Shown: positions 34,407 to 43,162 of the stretch, one piece after another
How the letters are laid out: each line of letters opens with the position of its first letter
How positions within the stretch are numbered: the first letter of the stretch is position 1
Assembly: GCA_012520255.1 (NCBI GenBank)
Contig: JAAYOQ010000010.1
Span: 62,001 to 126,000, forward strand
Direction of reading: 5' to 3'
DNA: 64,000 bases
Origin: Erysipelotrichia bacterium
GTDB taxonomy: Bacteria > Bacillota_I > Bacilli_A > Erysipelotrichales > Erysipelotrichaceae
The notes under the pieces: model-generated
Seen by the model: the letters and a program-made list of their open reading frames with translations, nothing else
What the model was told of the DNA's origin: nothing
Databases searched by the model: none
Made by a program: the position numbers and the translations under genes

Positions 34407-34673
34407 ATGGATAAATACAGTTTTGATGATTTTTTTAAAGAAGATGACGATGACTCTGTTACTGTCAAACTAGAAGGAAAGGGATTTTTGAATCTTCTTT
34501 TTGGTGATTTGATAAATAAGAATCAAAAACAAGGCCATAAAGGTGTTTGTGATGGAGATTGTCCAAATTGTCCATCTCACTATGGTTATCGTTATGGTAG
34601 ATGGTATTATGGTCATGACCATACTCATGGATGTGAATTTGGTGGTAACAGAGGTGGTGGAGGTATTATTTAA
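34407..34673 (+). CDS. small Cys/His/Gly-rich protein next to the DUF2828 gene
   Basis: 88 residues. The N-terminal 30 are acidic (FFKEDDDDSVTV) and followed by a short hydrophobic stretch (GFLNLLFGDL). The C-terminal half has CDGDCPNCP, GYRYGRWYYGHDHTHGCEFGG and a glycine-rich tail. The four Cys and several His could bind a metal such as zinc; the Tyr/Arg/Gly stretch resembles RNA-contacting segments. The ribosome site is weak (AAGAGTAAG). Unknown family; its position after the Ro60-like gene may be meaningful. Confidence 0.65.
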   Translation: MDKYSFDDFFKEDDDDSVTVKLEGKGFLNLLFGDLINKNQKQGHKGVCDGDCPNCPSHYGYRYGRWYYGHDHTHGCEFGGNRGGGGII

Positions 34674-34860
34674 TTAATTTTAAAATAACTGATATTATTC
34701 AATGCTGAAAACCCTTGAACATCATAAAGAAACAAATAAGCTAATATAAAAATTTGTTATAAAAATATAGTCCATTATTTATCTATATATAAGTTTTGGG
34801 AAGATATTTATTTTTCGAGGAAAGTTTTAAACATAATAAATTATGATCCATTATTTATAT

Positions 34861-34889
34861 TTGAATTAGCATTAATGATTTGCTATAAT
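34861..34889 (+). promoter_or_regulatory. secG promoter
   Basis: TTGAAT (34861-34866), exactly 17 nt, then TG-C-TATAAT (-10 at 34884-34889). Upstream, 34674-34860 holds no gene; TCCATTATTTAT occurs twice there without obvious meaning. Confidence 0.8.
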
Positions 34890-34923
34890 ATAAAAGCATT
34901 TATATCGAAAGGAGCCGCGTATT

Positions 34924-35157
34924 ATGTTAGATATTCTTATTATGGTTGTTGCGGTACTTATTATTCTATTAGTTCTTTTACAAAGTGGAAAATCAGCTGG
35001 TGTTAGTGCTGCTTTCACCGGTGGAAGTGGTGGATTAAACCTTTTTAGTAACCTGAAAGAAAGAGGTCCTGAAAAAGTTATCTCTACACTAACTTTAATT
35101 TCAGCAGTCGTATTCTTTATATTAGTAATTGTTAAACTAATTGTTACGCAAAACTAA
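34924..35157 (+). CDS. secG: preprotein translocase subunit SecG
   Basis: 77 residues with two membrane helices (residues 3-19 and 54-74), the conserved LLQSGKSAG after helix 1 and the GGSGGLNLF cytoplasmic loop. SecG assists SecYE in export. AAAGGAG precedes the ATG. As in many Firmicutes it is followed by smpB, here without rnr between them. Confidence 0.93.
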   Translation: MLDILIMVVAVLIILLVLLQSGKSAGVSAAFTGGSGGLNLFSNLKERGPEKVISTLTLISAVVFFILVIVKLIVTQN

Positions 35158-35182
35158 AAAAGGACTAAGCAGTTCTTTTTTT
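35156..35182 (+). terminator. terminator or attenuator between secG and smpB
   Basis: AAAAAGGACT pairs with AGTTCTTTTT and is followed by T residues, 14 nt before smpB. Readthrough or a cryptic promoter must supply smpB. Confidence 0.75.
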
Positions 35183-35195
35183 ATCAGGAGAGTTT

Positions 35196-35642
35196 ATGGA
35201 AAAAAATATTGCAGTAAATAGAAAAGCTAAACACGAATATTTTCTGGAAGAGTTTTATGAAGCTGGAATTCAGTTAACTGGCACAGAAATAAAAAGTATT
35301 CGTCAAGGACGTGTTCAATTAAAGGAAGCTTATATCGACTTCATTGGTAATGAAGCTTTTGTTATTGATATGCATATCTCTGCTTATGACCATGGCAATA
35401 TTTTTAATCATGAGGAAAAAAGAAAAAGAAGATTGCTTTTACATAAATATGAAATCCGTAATTTAAAAAGAGCAGTTTCAGTTAAAGGATATACCATAAT
35501 TCCTACTAGAATGTACATTAAAAAAGGTTTATGTAAATTAGAGATTGCCTTAGCTAAAGGAAAAGCTTTATATGATAAGCGACAAACTCTAAAAGAAAGA
35601 GATATGCAAAGAGAAATTGAAAAAGCCCTGAAAGCGAGATAA
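35196..35642 (+). CDS. smpB: SsrA-binding protein SmpB
   Basis: SmpB binds tmRNA and places it in the A site of stalled ribosomes. Signatures: NRKAKHEYFLEE, LTGTEIKSIRQG, EAYIDF, DHGNIFNHEEKRKRRLLLHKYEI and the C-terminal tail KGKALYDKRQTLKERD. 148 residues is usual. CAGGAG precedes the ATG. The tmRNA gene is 18 kb away at 17192. Confidence 0.97.
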   Translation: MEKNIAVNRKAKHEYFLEEFYEAGIQLTGTEIKSIRQGRVQLKEAYIDFIGNEAFVIDMHISAYDHGNIFNHEEKRKRRLLLHKYEIRNLKRAVSVKGYTIIPTRMYIKKGLCKLEIALAKGKALYDKRQTLKERDMQREIEKALKAR

Positions 35643-35644
35643 AT

Positions 35645-36115
35645 ATGATTATTATTGAAATGAATGATGGAGCCATAATAAAGCTGGAATTAAATGAAAG
35701 TGCAGCTCCAATCACAGTTAAAAACTTTAAAAAACTAGTTAATCAAAATTTTTATGATGGTTTAATTTTTCATAGGGTTATTAAAGGCTTTATGATTCAA
35801 GGAGGAGATCCTACTGGTACAGGTATGGATGGAAGTGATGAAAAGATAAAAGGGGAATTTTCAGTCAATGGAATTAACAATCCTCTAAAACATACCAGAG
35901 GTGTTATTTCTATGGCTCGAAGTCAAGACCCTGATAGTGCTTCTTCTCAATTTTTTATTATGCATCAAGATTCACCACACTTAGATGGCTCTTATGCTGC
36001 CTTTGGCAAGGTTGTTGAAGGAATCGAAGTTGTTGATAAAATTGCCAATTGCAAAACTGACTGGTATGACAAACCGAGAATTGAACAAAAAATTAAACGA
36101 ATTTATGAAATTTAG
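35645..36115 (+). CDS. peptidyl-prolyl cis-trans isomerase, cyclophilin type
   Basis: A compact cyclophilin (156 residues) with FHRVIKGFMIQGGD (catalytic Arg), GVISMARSQDPDSASSQFFIM and DGSYAAFGKV. The tryptophan associated with cyclosporin binding in human cyclophilin is absent at HLDGSYAAFG, as is common in bacteria. No signal peptide, so it is cytoplasmic. It starts 2 nt after smpB and is probably cotranscribed with it. Confidence 0.93.
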   Translation: MIIIEMNDGAIIKLELNESAAPITVKNFKKLVNQNFYDGLIFHRVIKGFMIQGGDPTGTGMDGSDEKIKGEFSVNGINNPLKHTRGVISMARSQDPDSASSQFFIMHQDSPHLDGSYAAFGKVVEGIEVVDKIANCKTDWYDKPRIEQKIKRIYEI

Positions 36116-36145
36116 TGGATACAAAAAAGTATCCATTTTTCTTTT
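36116..36145 (+). terminator. terminator of the smpB-cyclophilin unit
   Basis: TGGATAC pairs with GTATCCA over a 6-nt loop, then TTTTTCTTTT. Confidence 0.85.
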
Positions 36146-36202
36146 AATTGTCATTAACTTCTCTTTAGTGTATTATAAAAACATGCAAATTGAGAGGTAT
36201 AT

Positions 36203-37078
36203 ATGACTAGAAAAACAAATAGAAAAGATCGAAGAGATGGTTATCTTGTAAAAGAACATGATCCAATGCATATGATGATGCCTTATATTATGGGGGGCAG
36301 AGCTGATAATGAAGCTGTATTATGCGATGTTTTCGATATGACCAATATCGTCAAGTACATGAAAGAAAAAAACGAAACAGCTCAGTATAAATATACTTAC
36401 TTTCATGTCATTTTAGCAGCATTAGCTAAAACTGTTTATTTACGTCCTTTAATGAACAGATATACTATTGGGCACAGGTTTTATGATCGAAAGGATATTT
36501 CCTTCTCTTTTACTGCCAAAAATAAATTTGCTGATGATGCTGCTGAATCGCTGGTAATTATAAAGGCTGACGATAATGATGAATCTATCGCTGAACAAAT
36601 TCATAATAAAATATGTGCAGAGGTCTACAAAATTAAAACCGAGGAAATCCAGGATGATACTACTAATGTCATGGCTTTTTTGACCAAGATTCCTCGTCCT
36701 TTATTAAAAATTGTAACTAAACTGCTGTTTACTTTGGATTACTATGATAAACTGCCAAAGGTTATATTGGATGTTGACCCTTATCGAACAACTGCCTTTG
36801 TTTCTAATTTGGGATCTATCAATATGGATGCTGAATATCATCACCTGATTAACTGGAGCACCTCTTCAGTCTTTGTCTTAATTAATAAAGTAAAGAAGAT
36901 GCCTTTTTTCAATGATGATGGAACTTATGAAATGAAGGATGCTGTCAAGATTTCCTTTACCATCGATGAAAGAATTGCTGATGGTTTCTATTTTATGAAA
37001 AGTCTGACCGTCTTCAAGCATCTTTTGGAAAACCCTGAATTATTGGACGCTCCTATTTCAACACCAATAGATTTATAA
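36203..37078 (+). CDS. CAT/E2-acyltransferase-fold protein lacking the catalytic His
   Basis: The 291 residues match the catalytic domain of 2-oxoacid dehydrogenase E2 and chloramphenicol acetyltransferase: FHVILAALAKTVYLRP, DISFSFTAKNKF, FVSNLGSI and a C-terminal SFTIDERIADGFYF. The family motif there is (D/H)HRxxDG, with His the general base. Here the residue is Glu (DERIADG), so standard acyl transfer is doubtful. There are no lipoyl or E3-binding domains and no dehydrogenase genes nearby. GAGAGG precedes the ATG. Function unknown. Confidence 0.8.
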   Translation: MTRKTNRKDRRDGYLVKEHDPMHMMMPYIMGGRADNEAVLCDVFDMTNIVKYMKEKNETAQYKYTYFHVILAALAKTVYLRPLMNRYTIGHRFYDRKDISFSFTAKNKFADDAAESLVIIKADDNDESIAEQIHNKICAEVYKIKTEEIQDDTTNVMAFLTKIPRPLLKIVTKLLFTLDYYDKLPKVILDVDPYRTTAFVSNLGSINMDAEYHHLINWSTSSVFVLINKVKKMPFFNDDGTYEMKDAVKISFTIDERIADGFYFMKSLTVFKHLLENPELLDAPISTPIDL

Positions 37079-37081
37079 AAA

Positions 37082-37134
37082 TAAAGACTATCCTCAATTT
37101 TGATATGATCAATCTGATGATAGTCTTTTTATTT
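37082..37134. terminator. bidirectional terminator (acyltransferase-like / ABC permease)
   Basis: AAAGACTATC pairs with GATAGTCTTT around a 30-nt loop; a T-run follows on the plus strand, with A's on the other side. Confidence 0.7.
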
Positions 37135-37136
37135 TG

Positions 37137-38045
37137 TTAAATATCTTTCTTCTCGATTATTGCAAAGGATGAAATATAACTAACTACAGTTATTGCCCCA
37201 TAAAATAAAATTACCGGAAGAACTGACAATGAATCATTAGCTGACAGAATCTTTCCACCCCATTCAATTCTTGTAACATCTGAATCCAGCATTCTAACAG
37301 AGAACAGGTTCATCAGATATGCTAAAACTTCATCTGGTTTAATTGTTTCAATCATTTCAACGAAAAATTTGAAAACCAAGGCAAAGTGATAATTCAGATC
37401 AATATATTTTATTGCAGTTACTATAGAAGTTCCTCTAATAGACGCCATAAATCTTTGAATCGGAAAGAAACCTAATGCAACCACAACAACAACCAAAAGT
37501 GGTAACATGGCGGTAAGTTTCCTTTTAAAGACACAGCTTAAGAGAGTAGCTACTCCTGTAAATAGTAAGATAACAAATACTCCATATAAAAAATATGCAG
37601 GGAAAAATGAAATCATTTCTCTAATAACATTACCATCAATGCGATGAGCAATTACTATTGTTGAAAAATAAGATAATAATGACACTAATAGCAGTATTGT
37701 TAATCCAGCGATTGTTCCAAGAATTTTACCCAGTAAAATCTGACTTCTTGAGTTTGGTTTAGCTGCTAATAATTTGAATGTTCCTTCATGTATTTCGCTG
37801 GCAACTAGTCCACTGGCATTAGAGATTGTTAAAATCATCAATAAAAACCCATTAATAACAAAGAAAATAAGAAGATGCTGTAAAATCAGGTTGTTTTCCA
37901 GCAATACATGGTACACACTCATTCCCTGACTATTTTTTCCTGCGGAAATAATGATAGCACCAACTAAAGCACCAACTAAAGCACTGACAATAATACTGAT
38001 TTTCTTTAATGTTGTTTCTAATGTTCTCGAAAATACTTTACTCAT
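37137..38045 (-). CDS. ABC-2 type transporter permease
   Basis: About six membrane helices, with the cytoplasmic EIHEGTFKLLAAKPNSRSQILLGKI loop typical of ABC-2 exporters of the NatB/YhaP style. 303 residues from ATG 38045, which has AGGAGA at good spacing; ATG 38051 is too close. Overlaps the ATPase gene by 8 nt. Last gene of the three-gene exporter unit. Confidence 0.85.
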   Translation of the reverse strand: MSKVFSRTLETTLKKISIIVSALVGALVGAIIISAGKNSQGMSVYHVLLENNLILQHLLIFFVINGFLLMILTISNASGLVASEIHEGTFKLLAAKPNSRSQILLGKILGTIAGLTILLLVSLLSYFSTIVIAHRIDGNVIREMISFFPAYFLYGVFVILLFTGVATLLSCVFKRKLTAMLPLLVVVVVALGFFPIQRFMASIRGTSIVTAIKYIDLNYHFALVFKFFVEMIETIKPDEVLAYLMNLFSVRMLDSDVTRIEWGGKILSANDSLSVLPVILFYGAITVVSYISSFAIIEKKDI

Positions 38046-38964
38046 TACCATTTTCTCCTTCTAGCGCCTGCTTATACAATAAATCCAATGATAATACCTC
38101 TTCATGTAAAACATTTAGTACTAAATCATTTTCAAAAATAACTCTAACAACTTCTTTCTTCAAATTATTTACATCGTCAGCAGTAATTCTAATTGAATCT
38201 CTTGCAGTTTCAACAGTATATTTACCCACAAGTTTTTCAAACAGTAATTCATTATTATTACAACTTACAACTAAAATACCTTGTTTGAATTTTTCTTGAG
38301 CTGTACTTATTTCTTCATCCATTATCAGCTTGCCATGATTAATCATAACAACATGATCAATAACTGTTTCAAGTTCAGTCAAAACATGCGAACTGATTAA
38401 CACTGTCAGATTCCTGTCTTTGACCATTGTTCTAACAGTATTAAGTATTTCCATTCTACTGGTTGGATCTAAGTTTGCTGTTGGTTCATCCAGTAGCAAA
38501 ATCTTTGGATCATGAATCATTGCTTGAGCTAATGACACCTTCTTTTTCATACCAGTAGAAAACTTTGCCACCTTCTTATGAGCATGGTCAACTAATTCAT
38601 ACTGTTTTATTAAACTGATGGCTTTTTCCATTGCTTCTTCATTAGATAAACCACTTAAAGTTCCCATATACCATAAATATTCAACACAACTCATATCATC
38701 ATAGAAACTGGTAAACTCTGGAGAATATCCTAATATCTGTAAGGCTTCTTTACTACCCAAATCATGCCCCATAACATTTCCGGTTCCAGAAGTTGGATGC
38801 AGTGAACCCATAATCATCGCCATCGTTGTTGATTTACCGGCACCATTAGGGCCAATAATTCCATACACTTTTCCTGGAAGTAACTTAAGACTAAAATTAT
38901 CTACTGCTGTAAACTTACCAAATTTTTTGGTTAAGTTCTCTAATTCAATACAATATTCACTCAT
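38038..38964 (-). CDS. ABC exporter ATP-binding protein
   Basis: Walker A GPNGAGKST, a Q-loop in GYSPEFTSFY, signature FSTGMKKKVSLAQAM, Walker B LLLDEPTANLDP and switch His SSHVLTEL. A C-terminal extension of about 90 residues follows, as in drug and lantibiotic exporters. Start at TAATG with the upstream stop; AAGGAGGG precedes it. It works with the adjacent permease to move an unknown substrate outwards. Confidence 0.9.
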   Translation of the reverse strand: MSEYCIELENLTKKFGKFTAVDNFSLKLLPGKVYGIIGPNGAGKSTTMAMIMGSLHPTSGTGNVMGHDLGSKEALQILGYSPEFTSFYDDMSCVEYLWYMGTLSGLSNEEAMEKAISLIKQYELVDHAHKKVAKFSTGMKKKVSLAQAMIHDPKILLLDEPTANLDPTSRMEILNTVRTMVKDRNLTVLISSHVLTELETVIDHVVMINHGKLIMDEEISTAQEKFKQGILVVSCNNNELLFEKLVGKYTVETARDSIRITADDVNNLKKEVVRVIFENDLVLNVLHEEVLSLDLLYKQALEGENGNE

Positions 38965-41900
38965 TATTTTAGTCCCTCCTTACTCATTTTCTTAACATAT
39001 GATTTACGATACATATTTAATGTAAAGCTCACTACCATTGCTATAGCTGCCAGCACAACAATATACTCACTGCGACTTTTTTGCCTTAAAACTGTAATTT
39101 CGAAACTGGATTTTGAACTTTTCCCTTGGCCATCATCTAAAACAAGAGTAATTTTATGGTATCCCTGAGTAAGTTTTAAATCAATTTGTTTATCTTGGGT
39201 TTTGGCAATTAATACATCATTATCATAAATTGAAGTAATGGCATAAGGAGCTGCTGTTGACCACTCCAGATGAATTACATTTTCGCTGATCTGTTCATTG
39301 AACTTGCTAATAATTGTAAATGATTCGCCTATGTCAATGGTATAAACTTCATTTTGAGCTGATGTTACGACAATTGTGTTATCGTTAATTAAACGGAATT
39401 TCTCACCATTTAGATTATAATCAGCAATATCTTTTAACTCTTCTAGGTCAATTAATATTATTTTCTCATCCATTATCTTAACAATGACATATCTTTCAGA
39501 ATTTTCAACATCGCTATATTCATCGGCCCATTCATTTAAAGATAATTTTACTTCTTTTAAAAGATCAAAGGTTAAAGAATCATAAACCATTAATGAACTT
39601 ATCTGTCGTCTCTGTTCATCATCATAGTAACTCTTTAATACAGCAAAATCTTTAACTCCATCTTCGTTGAAATCTTTAACCCCAATTGGTTTGGCAATTG
39701 GATGTTCTTCTACAGTGAATGTCACGATAAAATCTGGATGATATCCGTAATCTTCTTTGTAAACTATATTTTCATATTCATATCTATTAATCCAGGCTAA
39801 ATCTTCACCTGTTTTACCATCAACAATAGCATATGTTCCCCAATAATATGTCGTATGATATATTTCATTGTAACCATCATTGTTTAAATCAATATCTAAT
39901 AGAGCAAATGACTCATATTCACGTACTCCATCCTTACATAGTGAATACATCTTTTTAAATGTTTTACCATCATAAATATCAAATATCTGATTTCCTTCAT
40001 GATTATTATTTATTAAAACAAACTCTTTAACGCCATCATTGTTAATATCGGCAAAGACTGTTCCATATGTCATATTCATAAATTCTTTTTTCATTGAAAT
40101 AGAAGCACTTTGCTTTCTATATTCAACATTATAAGTAGAATAAATTTTAGAAGTCCACATTTCAACTTTTGTATCACTGATTGAAATATAGTCATCAAAT
40201 CCATCTTTATTGATATCACCAACATTATAAGGGACTCCCTTGGTATCCATATAAGTTTCAATAGTTCCCTTTAAAGACCAACTATTTGTTGCCACGATAC
40301 CTTCAGGAATTAACAATTCTTTCTTTTTGTCACCATTTAAATCTCTTATTAATTCTACTTCTTTTGATGAGGCATAGACATTGTACCTTCTTCCCTTTTC
40401 ATCATAACTCTCATATAAGAAAATCTTTTTATTAGCTAAAACTTTTCCGTTGGCTCCATCAATAATGATGTAGTTACTATATTTTGGTTCATCTTTATCG
40501 TTATAACTAATGACAACACCAATAACATCAACAACTCCATCCATATTAAAATCATCATATATTAATGTTTCAAAACCATGGTTTTTATCTTTGATATCTA
40601 TTTCATATGACCAGACAAGTGTTTTTAAGTCCGTTTCATATTTAGCAATACCTTTGGTAACGTTATTTATTTTATAAGTCAGGATAACATAATCATCTTT
40701 TATTAATTCCATACCGGTATAAGCATTGTCGTACAAATAAGACGGTGATGACAGTTTCTTATCGATGCTAATAACTCCACCAGAAAAAATCTCTAATAGG
40801 TAGCCTTTGTTATCATCATATTTGAAGTTATACTTGCTTGTTGAGTATAAAGAATCAACTGTAACATCTTTCTGCATCAATTGATTACCTTCATAATCAA
40901 AAATACTTATTCTTAATCTTTTATCTTCTGAAGTAAAAACTGTAGTAACTACATCTTTTATTTCACCTTCAATTTCATACTGAGCGAAGACAGCTTTACT
41001 ATATTTATAAGCTGCGACATTGCCACCAAATAAAGTAATAGTTTTATCTTTCTTACTAAAGAGAGCATACTTTGGCGTAAAATAGTGATCTATATCTGAA
41101 GTTAAAGACTCGTCATCCAAAAAATAGCAAGAAATCAACAGATGCGTTTCATTATCATCTATTACTTTATAACCTCTAAAATTGCCTCTATATATGCCGA
41201 CTGGTAAATGTACCGGTCCATTAATCCAACCAAAATTTTCAGAAATTATATCTATAAAGTCTTCATCAGAAATAAGACCTATTGGCATATTATCAAAGAA
41301 ATTTTCTTCAAAATTATAAAAATAAATATAACCATCTTCACTTAAAACATATAGTTGACTGCCATCATAGTAAATATCAAATAAGCTCATCTGAGCACTA
41401 AAAGGATAATTTTGATCATATTTTGAAGCAGTTTCATATTTGTTAGCTATTACTTTTAAGTCTAATAATTCTCCAGTTTCAAAATCTAGAATTCCGAATT
41501 GGCCTAATTGATCAATAAAATAAATTTTACTGTCAACAACTTCAAAATCCCAAATATTATCTTTATTTTCATATTCATAAACTATTGAACAATCTTCAGG
41601 ATCAATATTTACAATTCTATAATCATACAAGACCAATACTTTGCCATTAATATAGCGCATATCAAGGATATAAGAATTATTTTCTACATTTCCTAAGTAT
41701 TGATCATAACCTAAATAGGTTAATCTGGTTGAAGAAATAACTCTTCCATCTTTTGAACTGATGACAAACAGCTGGTCATTGAATTCTGCTACATTTTGAA
41801 ACACTAAAAAATCAGCATTTCCATCATTATCAACATCATTAATAACAATAAGTTTCAAAACTGGAAATTCTGTCTGGAAGTGGATTTTTCCATCTTCGTT

Positions 41901-42089
41901 GATAATATCTATTCCGTTAATCCCATAATAGACTGTTGAAGGCAATTTATTATACGTCATCTTATGACTGACACCAACATTGTCTATTTGACCTTCGCTT
42001 CCTAACTTTTCGATACTTTTCGCCTTTATTACATAAAAGTTCGAAAAAATAATCGAAATTGCCAAGATAATAGAAAACAGTTTTTTCAT
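38964..42089 (-). CDS. large surface protein with FG-GAP-like repeats and C-terminal anchor
   Basis: A signal peptide (residues 1-23) leads to about 970 extracellular residues. Many DxDxDG-type calcium-binding loops recur: NDVDNDGNADF, DDFNMDGVVDV, GDINKDGFDDY, ADINNDGVKEF, LNNDGYNEI, KDFNEDGVKDF. They point to an FG-GAP or PQQ-like beta-propeller. An Ig-like segment and a transmembrane helix (VVLAAIAMVVSFTL) close the protein. AGGAGG precedes ATG 42089. It is the first gene of the exporter operon and may act as its external sensor or binding partner; the ligand is unknown. Confidence 0.8.
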   Translation of the reverse strand: MKKLFSIILAISIIFSNFYVIKAKSIEKLGSEGQIDNVGVSHKMTYNKLPSTVYYGINGIDIINEDGKIHFQTEFPVLKLIVINDVDNDGNADFLVFQNVAEFNDQLFVISSKDGRVISSTRLTYLGYDQYLGNVENNSYILDMRYINGKVLVLYDYRIVNIDPEDCSIVYEYENKDNIWDFEVVDSKIYFIDQLGQFGILDFETGELLDLKVIANKYETASKYDQNYPFSAQMSLFDIYYDGSQLYVLSEDGYIYFYNFEENFFDNMPIGLISDEDFIDIISENFGWINGPVHLPVGIYRGNFRGYKVIDDNETHLLISCYFLDDESLTSDIDHYFTPKYALFSKKDKTITLFGGNVAAYKYSKAVFAQYEIEGEIKDVVTTVFTSEDKRLRISIFDYEGNQLMQKDVTVDSLYSTSKYNFKYDDNKGYLLEIFSGGVISIDKKLSSPSYLYDNAYTGMELIKDDYVILTYKINNVTKGIAKYETDLKTLVWSYEIDIKDKNHGFETLIYDDFNMDGVVDVIGVVISYNDKDEPKYSNYIIIDGANGKVLANKKIFLYESYDEKGRRYNVYASSKEVELIRDLNGDKKKELLIPEGIVATNSWSLKGTIETYMDTKGVPYNVGDINKDGFDDYISISDTKVEMWTSKIYSTYNVEYRKQSASISMKKEFMNMTYGTVFADINNDGVKEFVLINNNHEGNQIFDIYDGKTFKKMYSLCKDGVREYESFALLDIDLNNDGYNEIYHTTYYWGTYAIVDGKTGEDLAWINRYEYENIVYKEDYGYHPDFIVTFTVEEHPIAKPIGVKDFNEDGVKDFAVLKSYYDDEQRRQISSLMVYDSLTFDLLKEVKLSLNEWADEYSDVENSERYVIVKIMDEKIILIDLEELKDIADYNLNGEKFRLINDNTIVVTSAQNEVYTIDIGESFTIISKFNEQISENVIHLEWSTAAPYAITSIYDNDVLIAKTQDKQIDLKLTQGYHKITLVLDDGQGKSSKSSFEITVLRQKSRSEYIVVLAAIAMVVSFTLNMYRKSYVKKMSKEGLK

Positions 42090-42150
42090 AACTACCTCCT
42101 GTTTTATGCTTTTCTATGATACACCTTTCATATTCAGGTTGTAAACTTTT

Positions 42151-43158
42151 TTAATTGTCTTCAAAATATGAATAATCTTCAGTTTCTAAAGCAGCGATAT
42201 ACTTTTCCATCAGATTATTTAAGTCCTCATATTTATTAATCTTATTTATTTTAGCTTTTACTTTATTGGCATGAGTTAAACCACTGATATACCAACAGGC
42301 ATGACCTCTCATCATTTTAATACCTGTTCTTTCTCCCTTCAGTTTAACTAACTCTCTGGCATGGTATAAACATTGGTCTATTTTTTCTTTATAAGTTGGC
42401 TCTTCAACAAGTTTGCCAACTTTTTCATACTCTACCAATTGTTTTATTAACCATGGATTTCCTAAACAGCCTCTAGCAACCATCACAAAATCACAGTTGG
42501 TTTGTTTTCTCATTTCAATGTAATCCTGCAAAGTTTTAACATCACCATTTCCAATAACGGGAACTTTAACAGCCTCTTTAACTTGCTTGATTAAATCCCA
42601 ATTTGAATGTCCTGAATAATAATCTGTTCTGGTTCTTGGGTGAACAGCAATAGCGCTTACTCCTGCTTTTTCCATCAGTAAAGCCATTTCTACAACATTG
42701 ATATGTTGATGACTCCATCCAGCTCTTAATTTGACAGTAACTGGCTTATCAACACTTTCAACGATTGCTTTAACCATCTTATATGCATGCTCTGGCATTT
42801 GCATCAGAGCGCACCCAGCCTTGCTCTTACAGACCTTGGAAACTGGACAACCCATATTAATATCAATAATATCGCAATTAGTTTCTTTATCTAAATAAAC
42901 TGCTGCCTGTACCATTGTATCAATATCATGTCCAAACAACTGTAAAGCAATTGGTCTTTCTTCATCATTAACAACACACATTTTTAAGGTCTTTTTGTTT
43001 TTAAAACAGATTGCCTTATCTGAGATCATTTCAGAATATATTAAAGCCCCGCCAAATTCCCTGATGACTGTTCTAAATGAATTATTACTAATTCCTGCCA
43101 TGGGACCAACAATAATTCTATTATCTAAAATTACATCCCCTATTTTTAACTGCTGCAT
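42151..43158 (-). CDS. dusB: tRNA-dihydrouridine synthase DusB
   Basis: A flavoenzyme that reduces uridines in the tRNA D-loop. MAGISNNSFR near the start, DINMGCPVSKVCKSKAGCALM with the catalytic Cys, VKLRAGW, AVHPRTRTDYYSGHSNW and GNGDV. 335 residues. It follows hslO by 4 nt in the tilS-hpt-ftsH-hslO-dusB arrangement. Confidence 0.94.
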   Translation of the reverse strand: MQQLKIGDVILDNRIIVGPMAGISNNSFRTVIREFGGALIYSEMISDKAICFKNKKTLKMCVVNDEERPIALQLFGHDIDTMVQAAVYLDKETNCDIIDINMGCPVSKVCKSKAGCALMQMPEHAYKMVKAIVESVDKPVTVKLRAGWSHQHINVVEMALLMEKAGVSAIAVHPRTRTDYYSGHSNWDLIKQVKEAVKVPVIGNGDVKTLQDYIEMRKQTNCDFVMVARGCLGNPWLIKQLVEYEKVGKLVEEPTYKEKIDQCLYHARELVKLKGERTGIKMMRGHACWYISGLTHANKVKAKINKINKYEDLNNLMEKYIAALETEDYSYFEDN

Positions 43159-43162
43159 TATT

